Origin: Heterodera schachtii
Lineage: Eukaryota; Nematoda; Chromadorea; Rhabditida; Heteroderidae
Assembly (NCBI GenBank): GCA_023374025.1
Contig: SIJG01000070.1
Span: forward strand, 376,747 to 440,746
Direction: 5' to 3'
DNA length: 64,000 bases
The position numbers and the translations under genes were made by a program. Positions 22,375-34,668 of this stretch are shown here, piece by piece. Position 1 is the stretch's first letter. Each line of letters starts with the position of its first letter. Below the pieces are notes generated by a model. The model did no database searches. It saw nothing but the letters and a program-made list of their open reading frames with translations, and was not told the DNA's origin.

Positions 22375-23282
22375 CTCTATACATATATTTTTTTGATTTC
22401 TCCTGTATAAGTTGAAGCTAAAATTGTTGATTTTTTTTTTCGTCTTTTGCTGCTTCTTAAATTATTTTCGCATGTATTTTTTATTTTTAACATTTTAAAA
22501 CTTTTTATAAGAATTTATTATTTAAATAAACTCTTTAATAAATTCATAAATTATTTTTTATTTTATATTCCATTTCATTAATTTCCTCTCCTTTTTTAAA
22601 TTTATATAAATTAACATGAAATGCTAAATTGTAATCAACAATTATTATTTTATTTCATGTTCACATATTCATGCATGGTCTTCATTGACGGCAGCGCCAT
22701 TTTCTATATTAATAAATGCGTTTTTTTTTTTGGTAATTTGAATTTATTTACTTTTTCTTTATAAATTTAAACTATTGACAATTTAATTATTCTTCATATT
22801 TAATTTTTTTTTAATTTTAAACATGTTTTAATTATCGTCAATATTTTTTTCGTCTTTAGGTATAAATTTTAATGATTATCTTAATATCTCTTAATATCAA
22901 ATTTTCAAAAGTTTTGTTTAAGTATTCATGTATAATTTAAAGAATCTCATTATTTTGTTTTCTACGCACCATTTAAGTGCACTTGTGCCGTTGGTTTGCT
23001 CATAAATTAAAGGATACAAACTGCATTAGTACCGAAATGCCTACGGCACATGGAAATGTGAAGAAAGGGACGAAAGAATGAGAGGAGAGAGAGAGAAGAG
23101 AGGGGAGGGGGGGGGGGGGAGGGAAAGGCACAATTAAAATACGATTAAAAAAAGTTGGGATAAATATTTATTATATAAGGGAAAGATGAGGAATTTAATT
23201 AAATTAATTTAAAAATGCACATTTATTTCAATGGGATAAATTTGGAAGGGATATATTTGAAATGAGACGGAGCCAATGAATG

Positions 23283-23285
<3 letters not shown>

Positions 23286-23329
<44 letters not shown>

Positions 23330-23345
23330 GGGGGGGGGGGGAGGA
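23286..23345. repeat. (GA)n followed by G tract
   Basis: About 18 ga units run into about 22 G's. A related G tract lies at about 23107-23119. Confidence 0.9.
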
Positions 23346-23732
23346 GCGGCGGGGGATTTAACGGAGAGCACAAAGTCCATTAAAATGCAAAAAAAAAAGC
23401 GCCCGCCAATTTTCGCTAATTTTATTTTCCCAGCGGAAAAACAGACATTTTTGAAAATTAATTTGACACAAAAAGGAGAAAATGCCAGACAAAATTAAAA
23501 TGATTTTGAATTTTATTAACAAGGCTTTTTAGTTTATTTTTCGGAATATTTAATTTAACTAATTTTATTGACTGACCCCCAATTAGCGACATAATTTCAA
23601 TTAAATTATATTTCCCATTTACTCCGTTGTTTTTGATCTTTATTTTATTATACATCTTAAAAACATGTCAAAAATGCAAATTAATTAATTAAATTGGGAT
23701 GTTTCCCCCATTTTCCATCTCCCATTTGGCCA

Positions 23733-26422
23733 TCACATAAATTTGCATCGATTTGTCTTCTCAAAAATATTCCCTTCCAAAACTGAAATTGAAATGCCCC
23801 GCAGATGTGAAGTGTAATGACTCCAAATGTTCACATTGTTCACACATTCCTGCTCGGTCAGTTCAATTTTTGTCTGAAAGGAATTAATTTTCAATTTATT
23901 TATTTTATGAATTCAATTAAACGGAATTAAAATAGCAGATAATTTACAAACATTTAAAATTTAAAGCTGATAATTAACATTATTGACGGGGTAAAGAAAT
24001 CATTTGCTATTTGTAAGGGAAGAGATTGGCACAATCCCCGCCTTACGGCATATGCCCCAATTAGTTAATTGTCAAAAAATTTGCCAAAATTCTTTTATAT
24101 TTCCACGCAGAAGTGAGTGAATTGTCCATGCTTAAACTGTGCCTGATTGATGGGACAGTGTTGGATGGACGGGCATTTCCTCTTCAAATTCTTGGCTCGG
24201 TCTTCGTCCGGCGTCGACGCCAAATAACAATGGACGAATTCGCCAATTACCGACTCCTTTCTCGGCAATCGTTCACTAATTGCCTCCATCGATTTGTTTT
24301 GTCTGTACAAAAAGTCCGAAAATGCTTTTTCGAGCAGTGCGCCGTCAATTCGCAATTTATCCGCTGGGAAAATTGGCTTAAATTTTAAACTTATGAAATT
24401 TTATTCATTTTTAAATTCTGATCACTTTTTTAAGCCGTAAATGCAAAATGAATGCGTCGTTTTGGGGGACTCCAATTTCACGGAAGCCATTGGCCAATTT
24501 TGTGGCGTTGTGATAATTCACCGATTCGGTGAATTTTGGTCTCACAACAATTTTCCCGATGATTTTTTGGTCGGAATTTTGAAGCGATTTTTTGTCAAAG
24601 AGCAGCCAATTGTCCCAAAAGCTCCGAAGCGAATATTTTTGTGCAGAAAAACTCTCTGTAAAAGGCGAAAATTTAATTGCTTTGCTTTTGCATTTTCATT
24701 TTTGATTATTTTCTTTAAAATAATTTTAATAAGAAAATTGCGCACCCAAATTGTGCAAATAGCTCTGGTAACGTGGCACCAAAAAGGTGGCGGAATCGGC
24801 ATTATATGCCGAAAACTTTTTCATTATTCCGGGCAATGGAGCAAAGGTCGGCGAGATCAAAAGGTCGTCCCAGTCGAGAAAAGCGATGAATTCGGCACTG
24901 TCTCTGTGTTCATAGAGACAGTCGTGCAGGTCGACAACCTTAGGAAGACGAACAAATTAAAACCCGGACGACAAATTCACCTAAAATAAATGTCAAAGCT
25001 AAGGAAAAAAAACGTAAAAATAAAGTGGAATTAAGCCGCAGATTTGAATAGGTTAGATTTTCATCTCAAAAGCATTGGCCAATTGGGCGTAAGCTAATGG
25101 AGGAAGAAGCTTAATCTCAGCATATTTTAGAAAAGCCAAAGTGTGGCGGAATTGGGTTGAAATTACTTCCGAACAGGCCCAGTAAGTCGTGACGAAATTA
25201 AACAAATTAGCAATCCCCTGAAATTGGTTTGTGCCTGAATGGCAAATCTCTCCTTTCTTTCTTCACCTGGTTGCTCCACTCCGTCTCGCCGTTCGGGTTG
25301 AATTTGTCGGCCGTGCCGTGCGCTGTCTCCGTCGGCATTTCCATGTTCGCCCTCACTCTGAGCAGTCCGTCCCTCTCGTACAATCGCATAAGTTCGTACA
25401 GTGTCGGGTGCACACTCATCACATAAGCGACTACGGTGTCCACGCGTTGCATACGGTACATTTCCATGGCGGTGACGAACAAATGCCATTGCTCGAAGAA
25501 GAACACGCGGCCCATGCACAACAGCAGCGAGGCCTTTTTCATTGCATTTGGCAATGGGTCAGGCACAGAGACGGGGAACTAAATGATCAACAACATACTT
25601 ATAATTAGTGGGTGAAATTAAGGGTATTAATTGACAAAGCAATGGTCTAACAGTCGACCCCCTCCTCCTTCTCCCCCCCCCCTCGTTCGTCAAAAGGTGG
25701 AGAGAAGGGGGAGACCAAAAAACCTTCGCCGACAAAAAGATGACAACGGAAGGAAATTCGGCCTTGGCATACCCAACCCCCCTCCCCTTGACAGTTGTAA
25801 TGACCGAAAATGCAAAGGCGCTAAAGTATTGTAACAATTGAGTTTGACCAATTTTGCATTTGGATTATTGGAATTGTATTTAATCAATTATATTGCCTAA
25901 TTATTTTTTCTATGAATACGATAATTGCCAATACCGTAATCGGTTTGCTGCCCGCGAAACGGAAGACGACTTCGTCCACGGGACGCCCGTGGGGACAGAT
26001 CAGTGCGCAGATGGCCAGCCGACATTGGCCCACGCTGTGCAGAACGATCAGTTGGGGGGACACGTGCCGAGTGGGGAAAAGGTCGTTGGACGAATGGACC
26101 AGGCATTTGGCGTCGAGCCAATTCAATCGGCGGAAGATCCGTTTGTCCAAATTGATCAATGTTATGGTGGACGAACGGTTTTCGTTCCTTTTTTAAAAAA
26201 TCGAAAATTAATTCAAAATTATTTTAAAATTTAAAATTACCATTGCGAATAGTGAAAAGTTCGCAACACAAAAATTTGTTCGATTGCTTTCGTCCGTTTG
26301 AAAAGCGACAAAATGCTTTTGCCGCTTTCTTCATTCCTTTCACTGAACAGAAGCAGAATGTTGATCTTCAGAAGCAGAATGCCAACCAAATTGAGCACAG
26401 CGAACATTCGGTGATTATGCAT
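23733..26422 (-). CDS. Glycosyltransferase family 92 (DUF23) protein
   Basis: Seven exons, 26422-26241, 26187-25935, 25578-25267, 24938-24746, 24655-24426, 24376-24107 and 23873-23733, keep phase and give 526 residues. N-terminal signal anchor: FAVLNLVGILLLKINILLLF. Exon 3 has the family's acceptor-side block (CMGRVFFFEQWHLF, YELMRLYERDGLLRVR, TEWSNQ); exon 4 has DCLY and FLDWDDLL, the DxD-type metal site; exon 5 has GKIVVRP followed by a conserved His region. Family role: Golgi type II enzyme; characterised members transfer galactose in a beta-1,4 linkage onto core fucose. It is transcribed away from the C1GALT gene, with 579 bp between the two starts. The last exon is the least certain. Confidence 0.8.
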
Positions 26423-27001
26423 TTTTAAGATTTTAATTATTTAAATATACATAAAAAATAAAATAAATAAATAAAAAATCGAAATCAAAATGTTCGGATG
26501 ACTGACCAATGAGCTCACTCTCTTCCGTTTGTTTCTCGATTCCGCTGAATGTGTCTCCATTTTGTTTTGCATTGGCAACAAAATCAAGAATTTTAGAGGA
26601 AACGCCGCGCCGGAGAGATTCGATTGAACGATTTGAAATGGAGGGAGCGGAGGAGCGTCTGATTGGGAGTTGAACATTAATTATTTATAAGCGGTGCTCA
26701 TTAGTCGCCCCGTAATCCCAAAAATTGCATCGCCAAATTGGAGACGAATACAGCGAAAAATTGGAATAAATAAATAAATGAAACCCGCGTTCCGTTCTCA
26801 ATTTTCAGTTTTCTCACTTAATACTTTTAATGAACGAATTCATTAAGAAAATTGGAAAAAAATGGCGACATTTCTGATCGCTTTTCGTGTTTTCAAAAGA
26901 ATCAAACCAAAAAATGCCATTTTAATTTGCTACAAAATGTTTTTTTAATCTATGTGCAATTTTTATTCAAATAATTTTTATTTGTTTATTTTCTTTAAAA
27001 A
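26423..27001. promoter_or_regulatory. Divergent intergenic region between two glycosyltransferase genes
   Basis: 579 bp separate the start of the GT92 gene (-) and C1GALT (+). No TATA-type element can be singled out in the AT-rich sequence. A short minus-strand open frame here (26441-26677) has no acceptor linking it to the GT92 coding exon and is probably non-coding or 5' UTR. Confidence 0.35.
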
Positions 27002-28987
27002 ATGAATCTTGGTTCTCCAAATCTGCCACATTGTGCCGTCGCTGCAAATTTCGGTGTCAATAACAACGACATCGACCAAATCAGCAGCAACAGTGACAAG
27101 GCGTTGGTCAGCCAACAATTGTTGGGCCTCAAAATTCAACGGCATTCCCTTGGCAATTGGCTGACCAAAGTGTGCCGTCCTTTGGCAAAGTGCCGTTCCT
27201 CGACCCACCCCTTTTACTGCGGCCTTTTCCTCGGCTTACTCTTCGACTTGGCCATCGTTTGGCTTTTCCTCCCCTCTTTGTCTCATGCGCCGACCAAAGA
27301 AAGGCAATCGTCGATCAGTGAAATGGCAAAAACGGTAAAATTGCCAAAACAGCTGATGGGCTACGAGGCGTATTTCAACAAAAACTTCACTTACCCTTTC
27401 GATTGTGAGTTGCTTTTGTTCTAATTGGATTAATTGTCCGGGAAATTGCCCGATTTGCCATTTTTGGCTTAAAAGAGGAAATGAAAAATAATTTAATTGT
27501 GTTCAGCCCGAGGGACCGTTGCGCAGGAAATTGCGAGGAAAGTGCGCGTGTTCTGTTGGATTTTCACCTACGAACATTTCCACGAGAGTCGCGCGCGGCA
27601 CGTGAAAGCGACGTGGGCCCAGCACTGCACCAAATTCATGTTCTTCTCCTCCAAGGAGGACAGCACACTTCCGGCGATTGACCTGCAAATTCCGCTCGGA
27701 AGGCAATTCATTTGGCGGAGGACGAAGAAAATTGCCAAATATATTTACAAGGAATATTTGGTGATGGAAAATATAAAACAAATTTAAAATTGGCACTCTC
27801 TGCTTATAATTCTTTCATTCGTTGTCAGAATGACTACGATTGGTTTTTCCGTGCCGACGACGATTCCTACGTGGTCATGGAGAACCTTCGACTGATGCTT
27901 TTGCCATATTCGCCAAAAGAGCCCGTCTATTTTGGCTGCAAGTTGCGCACAACGCTGTACAATGACCGCGTGTTTCCGCAGGGCGGCAGCGGATATGTGA
28001 TGAGCCGAAGTGCGCTCAAAGTGCGTTAAAAAGGGCAAAAAAGTTTAAAAATATTTTGTTGAGCCGACAGGCATCAGCGGGAAATTTTAAAATTTTTGCG
28101 ATTTATCAAGAGAATTCAATCTTGATGAAGCATTTTTTTTTTTTTTCCTTTAACATAAATTCCAATGCCTTTCTAATTAATGTCTTTTAGAAGAAAGGTC
28201 CTTAGGATTTGCCGAATTCGGTTGGCTAATAAAATTGATGGCACTGCTTAACCTTTCTCCCCCCCCACATAAAAAACACCGGTTCGGGGGAGGATGAGCT
28301 GTTCCTTTAACCCAATCATTTCATTGGTCCGTTGTTGTGCAGCTGCTGGTTGAGCGTGGCCTGGACGACCCTTCCGTGTGCTTCGACGGCGACAGTCTCG
28401 AGGAGGACCAATTCATCGCGGTCTGTCTGGATAATCTCGGCGTCAGATTGGGCGACTCGCGCGACGCTAAATTTCGCCATCGCTTTTTCGGCGATTTTGT
28501 GGGCGAATCGCTGGTGCCCGTCTCATTGCTGGAGCAACAAAGCTTTTGGCTTCAGAATTTGAGTTACTACCCGCTCATACAGGTGAAAGTTGGTTGGAAA
28601 CAAAACATAAAGCCAAATGAAATAGGCCATCGCCTGATTTTGGCCCGACTAAGCTAATTGTAAGCATCACTCAGTCTGATCAGTTTGCCATCTGATCATT
28701 TTGCCATTGCCATCTGATCAGATTGCCATCTGGTCATTTCTCGATCACTTTTCACGACCAATCCCCCGCTTTTCTTCTTCTAGGGACCCGAGTGCTGCAG
28801 TGATTACGCCATTTCCTTCCATTACACCGACGTTAAGCTGATGTATCTGATGGAGTATCTCATTTACCATTTGGACGCTTTCGGGGCGCGGACTCCGATC
28901 AGAAAATGGCCCAACTTTTGGAGGGAAGCGCAACAAATTGCCGTAGAAAACATTGGCCCGGACGACGCCGAAAAATTAAAATTATGA
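27002..28987 (+). CDS. C1GALT1: Core 1 beta-1,3-galactosyltransferase (C1GALT1, GT31)
   Basis: Five exons, 27002-27404, 27507-27760, 27829-28020, 28343-28582 and 28784-28987, give 430 residues. A type II signal anchor ([20 protein letters not shown]) follows a hydrophilic N-tail of about 75 residues, longer than in vertebrates. Conserved blocks: [36 protein letters not shown] (DxD metal site), [19 protein letters not shown], and [14 protein letters not shown] near the end. The enzyme adds galactose to O-GalNAc to make core 1 O-glycans in the Golgi. Intron 4 sits exactly before GPECC. Function and boundaries are secure; the initiator Met is the first in the frame. Confidence 0.93.
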
Positions 28988-29278
28988 AGGGAATGAATGA
29001 TGTTCATACTGATCAGACTAATTGAATAAATTGTTAATTAATGGTCAATATAAGTTGGCTAATTGTGCTTCTGAACATCACCAAACAATTGCGTCAAAAT
29101 TAACACAGCAAAAATATTTAGGAGACGAAAAACAATTGGAAAAAATTATTGGAATTAAAATTGAAATTAAACTTTTTTTTTTAAATTTAAATTATCAAAG
29201 TATAGTCTTTTGTATATACAAAATAATAGGTCATTTTGTTGGGATGATATGTCCTTTCTGCTGTTTTGCCGTTGCTTT

Positions 29279-31277
29279 TTAATTCGACAATTTTCGGCTT
29301 CCGTTCGTTGGCACAATTCGAATGTGATTTCGGTTGTTCGATAAACTGTTCGTCCGATTGCCAATTGTTCGTAAGCCGTGTTCGTGGCTTTTGAACGGTC
29401 TGCTACTTATGTTGTGGGTTTTCGTCCGGAAAGTGGTCTTTTGTTCGAGGCGAAATGTTTTGTTGGCGGGCACTGAGACATTGTCTTAAAATGGCGGGTA
29501 ATTAGTTAATTTAAAAGGCATGATAATTAAAAATTTGGTAATTACTCGATTTAAAAATGTCCCATAAAATTGAAGTATGAGCCATCACTGAACAGAACGC
29601 ACAGGACGCATAAGTCATTGAACGAAACGCGCCCACATAGACGGAAATGTTGAAGTCAAACTGAATTTGCATCATTAAGCATTTAATTGCCTAATTAATT
29701 AATTAGCCAATTATTAAATTGATGAATAATTTACAGCGGTCAAAATAAGGTTGATGAAATTTGGCAACAAATCAAGCAGCAATTCAAACAGAACGCAATA
29801 GAAAATGAGGCGGTCACTCTGAACATTGCGATTTTTTCAAAAAAAAATAATGAGAAAATTAAAAAATCTTTTTTCAATTAAAATTTCTTCCGTTTACCAT
29901 TTTTCGTGAGTCGGTGTTAACCGTTGCCATTTTCGTGTTCAAATTTGTCATCGTTCCATTCTGCTGAGTGCTGTTTCTCGTGTTGTTGGTGTTTTGAACA
30001 ATTGTGATTGGCCCATTAATTCCATTTAATCGGCGCCGAAAGGCGAAAAGCGCAGCCAAAAAGGAAATGCCGGCCAAAAAGTTGGGCAGCGCAACCGCAA
30101 AACGATTGACGGCGTAAATGAGGCGAGAAGCATCGGAAGTGAGGCAGCCGAAGGAAATGCATTCTGACAAAAGTGCAAATTGAGGGAAAGGACCGGAAAA
30201 AGAGACAATTAATTAATTAATTAATTAATTAATTAATTAATTAACGCACGAAAAACTATTTTAAAAAGAGACAATTAATTAAATAATTAACGCACGAAAT
30301 ATTATTTTTAGATGGTTTGAATAATTTTAGGATGTATTTTTATTTTGCATATTTAATTTTTCGAAAAACATTATTTGAACACTCCCATCAGCTAAGTTGG
30401 TTTTTTGACATTGAAAATAAAAAAAAAACATTTTAGGGTTTTCTCGAGAATCTGTTTTAATTTTAAAATTTCTCAAGTTGATAAATTATGTCAAAAATAA
30501 GCAAAAAATGAATTTTCGATTTTTGGTCGTTTTTCGGAAATTTTCATAATTTAGAAAAATTTATGTAGATATTTTACATTTTTCTATAGTTTATCTTTCC
30601 TTGGAAATGATCCCTAGCAATTATTGGACAATGGTTTAACAAATTCCTCACATTTGGTCATTACTTAATTTAAATTTAATTAATTTATGGCCCTTGCCCT
30701 ACCCGGGTGTTCCGTTGCCGGACGTTCTGCCAAATTGACGCCCAAATTTGTGCCAAACAATGCCACCACACTGAGCACACTGAACCTGGCGAGTGATCGT
30801 TTGATCCATCTTTTCATGTTGTAAATTGACGGCAGCAGAATGATCAGCAGCCGATCGGCGGACAGAAAGAAAACGCAAATGGGCGTGGCGGGGATCAGCG
30901 AGCCGGGGACGAGGCCGGTCCAGAAGATGAACTGAGTGGGGGACCAGGCGGAGCTGAACACGTCTAACAGGGACAAGGTGAGCAGAGCGTACTGAACAGT
31001 CAACGCGGCACAGCAAACGCCGAGGGAGGACAAATACACTGAAAAGGAGGGGCATTTTGCTAATTGATGATACAATGCCAAATTGGCCAATTAGGGAAGG
31101 AAAAATGGGAGGGAATTACTGACCAATTAGGGAAGGGGCAGCATTGAAATTGCGACATTTGTTCAATCGGTACAGCAAAAACAGTGCGAACAGAGCAATT
31201 GCGGTGGACAGAGCGCAGAAGAGGAGAAGCAAACAATACTCCGCCAAAGTGACGAAAAAGTTATTCATTTCGCTCAT
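29279..31277 (-). CDS. 7TM serpentine receptor (class uncertain)
   Basis: Six exons, 31277-31124, 31038-30703, 30163-29898, 29818-29735, 29660-29546 and 29472-29279, join in phase to 382 residues. Seven hydrophobic segments are visible, from LLLLFCALSTAIALFALFLL (TM1) to the exon 5 segment (VYVGAFRSMTYASCAFCSV). After TM3 comes FFLSADRLLIILLPSIY, the DR-box position of nematode serpentine receptors. The third intracellular loop is Asn/Thr-rich (NTNNTRNSTQQNG), and the C-tail is basic and Ser/Asn-rich. Intron 2 is large (539 bp) and contains a (ttaa)n run. Presumed chemosensory or neuropeptide-type GPCR; ligand unknown. Confidence 0.7.
30209..30244. repeat. (TTAA)n microsatellite in a receptor intron
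   Basis: About nine tandem aatt/ttaa units; a shorter copy with the same flanks (agacaattaattaa ... acgcacgaaa) follows at about 30268-30300. Confidence 0.85.
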
Positions 31278-34036
31278 TAGCCAAGTGGGCCAATTAATGT
31301 TAATTAATTAATTGCTTTCTGAATTGTCCAATGGCATTTTCTTTTTAATTTTGTGAGAATTTCTCTTCAGATACAAATTTTAATTGTTGCTTTTATGTCA
31401 TTTATTTGCTCTATGGAAAAAAGTGCGGAAAAGTGAGCCTCTCTTAAAATTGGCATAGGCAAATAAAAGTTGGCCATGAAAAGCAATTATTAGGGCCAAG
31501 GAAAGTCCGTTTTATGATAGAAATTTATGAATTTATTAGCGGATGAGAAAATAAAAACTCAAGGTAATTTTGATGCTAAATTAGGTCAATTTGCATATTT
31601 GAGACGTTCGCTTCCCCAATAAAAACAATTAATTTAATTGACCCTTAATTTTTTATTGAACAACAAATAAAATTGGTGCTGCATTTGACCAATGAAAGAC
31701 TATAAAATTATCCTATCCCTTAAACTTCACCGATTGGAGCCAATTTGAGAGCCAAAATAAACACCAAAATTTTTCGCTTTTTTTTTGGCAATTTTTGAAT
31801 GTTTTCCGAAAAAATGGAAAAAAGCGGAAAAGAAACAATGGAACGAATATTCTCATTCATTCATACATCTTTTGTGTTGAGTTGTTTTAAGTGGTAAAGC
31901 AAATGACGAGCTTTTTCTGCTGCCTTGTCAAAAAAATGAATATTTTCTTCCGAAAATTGTGTCTCAAAAAGAGATTTATGTAAAAAGCCAAATTTTGCCG
32001 ACCCAAAAATATTCCAAATTAATCCTTAAAGGAAGAAAAGTAATTTCAATTAAGAACGGCACTTTTTTGTCCTTTAATCCGCTAAAATCTGAGAACCCCT
32101 GGGACTAAAATCGATGCCAATAAGCGGCGCAAAAAATTTTAAAGCGCTAATTGGGTCGAAAATTTACTGCTGTAATTTGAGAATTAATCTATGTTGGTTA
32201 TATGAAAGAATAAGCCAAAATGAGCACAATTTTCACATTTAAAGTGCCTTATTTTTGAAATTTACATTTAAAATTAAGAAATAAAGGAAAGTAAAATGAC
32301 AATTTGAAATATTATCTTTTTTCTTAAAATACCAGCGAAGGGATGGGAAGGAAAGGTTATCCAAAAAGGGATTTTCCGTTCATTTTTTCATTTGTCACGC
32401 AACTTCAAAATGGAATTCTTTGAAGAACTTTCTAATGAAGAATTAATGCTCAAAAAAGTATTGGCTTATATCTTTTTTTAACCAAATTTGGTGAGATCAA
32501 AAATAAAAATTAATTGAAATATCAATTAAAATATTATGGTTCATTAATGTCAATTAATAAAAAAAAATATATACAGAAAATGGTTAAAATATTTGCTGTT
32601 TTCATAAAAGACATAATGACTCCTCAATTAGCGGTCGAAACTTCGACATTAAATTTAACATGGAATTTTAGTTCGATTGTTTCGCGTTTCATTTGAAATT
32701 TATAAATTTTTACGGTACAAATTTTATCAGTGCGTGAGTAAAAGTAAAAAGAACTTTCATTTGCCATTTGTTAGTTTATGGGAATTCTTTTGTCCGCTTT
32801 TCTTTTTTGTCCTGTCAAAGGAATTTTATAATATTAACACAAACAATTAATTAAATTCCCATGCAAAATTTTAATTGGTTTGATAATTGAGTCAATAATT
32901 AATTATAATAAATAAAGTTTTAAAATTTAATAAATAGAGCTTTCAATAAATACCAAATGTGTAAAATTTGCCAATTCTAAAAAAGTTATGGCCGGAAAAT
33001 TTTGTCTCAGACGAAACTTGAAAGAATCTGGACCGGAGTTCGGGATTGGCATTAGGCCGGGATAGAATTACGGCATACAAATCCCGATTTTGTCAGGGTC
33101 CCGATCGCGGGTGTCATTTTATGGCCGAGATCCCGGCTGGGATTCGGGTTTTTCAATAAATTAAAATTTAAGCAAAATTTTTCGAAAAATTGCTAAACAA
33201 TAGATTAATAAAAAAAAATATTTAAAAATTTAGAATCTCACTATCAGTCAAATTGTCAAATTAGGAATAATTTTTGGGTCTGGTGATGCCTTAGGCATAT
33301 TACGACGACAACCCAAAAAATGCGAAGGAGTCATGCCATGTAAATCGATGACCATTTTTTTTTTTTTTTTGCTTTTCACATCATTTGGCATTTGCCGCTT
33401 TGGGTCGAAAATTTGTGGCGCTAATTAAAGTAAAATTTAGGCCGCGGCACTCTCCGATTTCTTTTCTGTTCTTTACATAATTTATTAGATGGGAGGGATT
33501 CCTTGCTTTTGTTTGTGCCATTGTCTCAACTGATAATGACTGAGTGAATGTCCTTTGGCTTTGGTTTTGGTGACGTGCCGATAAAATCATTGCCAATTGA
33601 ATTATCCTTCGCTTTCCGCTCAAAAACAATGAATGCTTTCTTCTCAAATGCTTCGCTGACAAATTAACATTTTTCGCTGAAGGGAAAATTGAATTTTTTT
33701 TATTATCGGAAAAATTCAAATAAATGAAAGTGAAAGGGGAAAAACAAACACTTTTAATTTTATAGTCAATAAAATAATTATTATTAATTATTAATTACCC
33801 CGAATAATAAATGGATCGACCAATGATTGATGACAATTTTGTTGGTTGGAGTTGATGTACTTTTAATTTTTATTTTAAATGTTTCTTAAAAAAAGAATAA
33901 TTTAAAAAAGATTCCGCTTTAAGAGAGACGGATTTACTAAACAATGGTTACACAACCTTTTAAAAGAAAATGGTCATTCGATCAGTGATCGATCAAAGAT
34001 GGTCTTGCCTCTGATCAGTGGGTGGACTGATTTTGA
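31278..34036. other. Long intergenic region
   Basis: No gene with coherent splice structure was found on either strand. About 33000-33140 holds gaccgg/cccgat-type repeated words resembling the interior of the hAT-like element at 21.5 kb, and about 33270-33300 resembles 21965-22000, so this is old repeat DNA. A minus-strand open frame at 33381-33719 was seen but not supported. Confidence 0.4.
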
Positions 34037-34668
34037 TCACAGCAAAAAAACGAGGCCGGCGATTCCAATGGCCAAGGCGAAAAGTGACGGGCCGCCCTCG
34101 CCTTGAGACCCCTTCCAGCAGAAGCCTTTGTCGTCCCCCTTCTTATAGGCCACACATTTGTAGCCGTTTCCTGCGCACGGATTGCTATTGGAACAGCCTT
34201 AAAATTAAATTAATAAATATTTTTGAATTTGAATTAATTTTACTAAAATTGTGAACCAGAATCCCGTTTTGAAAGGTAATTTAAGCATGTGCTGGAAAAT
34301 ACAAATTGAGCTAAAAAAGGGAATGGTCCTTTAATGAGAATCCCATTTAATGGCACAAAAGTGGAAAGGAAAACCGAAAAAAGGAATTCTTCGGCATTTA
34401 AAGTGGCATTTTACATCCTGATTTTTAAAATTGGCATACCAACATCCCTCTTCTTTGGCGCTCCGATAATGACCGGCACATTGCCTTTGTACCCTTTGGC
34501 ACGCCATCCCGGAATTTGACACTGAACGTACGGACTCGTGTACACTTTGTTACAACAGTTTTTGTAGGTACAGCTTTTGCAGTTTTTGCATACGGTGCCC
34601 TCACCATTCTTAGCAGAATCACGGCACACTCCGTCGAGGCCGCAGGAGACGCCCGCTTCAGAAAAGCA
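34037..34668 (-). CDS. Cys-rich surface protein with hydrophobic C-terminus, 5' end missing
   Basis: Two exons, 34668-34440 and 34197-34037, join in phase 1. The product is dense in cysteine: CGLDGVC, CKNCKSCTYKNCCNK, QCQIPGW, then CSNSNPCAGNGYKC and GFCWKG. It ends in a Gly-rich linker and a hydrophobic stretch stopping at the C-terminus (SLFALAIGIAGLVFLL), as in GPI-anchored or tail-anchored proteins. An upstream exon is expected. A Cys-containing stretch at about 35545-35459 (SSDEFKACDYCIEQRDGFLWC) may belong to it but no phase-consistent junction was found. No family was named. Confidence 0.55.

Larger units (their letters stand above)
20219..22660. repeat. Segment duplication, second copy split by a transposon
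   Basis: Copy 1, about 20221-20640 (gtcggaaccataaattggg ... tatctctatacatatat ... gtcttttgctgcttctt ... tgaaatgctaat), recurs as 21150-21238 followed by 22375-22660. The two pieces of copy 2 are contiguous in copy 1, which therefore serves as an empty site for the inserted element. Confidence 0.8.

Noticed and set aside
23280..23498. Open frame starting with Arg/Glu and Gly runs
   Set aside because: Produced by (GA)n and the G tract; no splice-consistent continuation.
25163..25608. Several long frames on both strands over GT92 exon 3
   Set aside because: Only the minus frame with the GT92 blocks joins neighbouring exons in phase; the others are shadows of its less AT-rich coding sequence.
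27775..27830. Read-through of C1GALT exon 2 into the following intron frame
   Set aside because: Splicing at 27760/27829 restores the conserved segment before the DxD motif, which the read-through frame lacks.
33381..33719. Minus-strand 112-codon open frame
   Set aside because: No signal peptide, domain or splice context; composition like surrounding repeat DNA.
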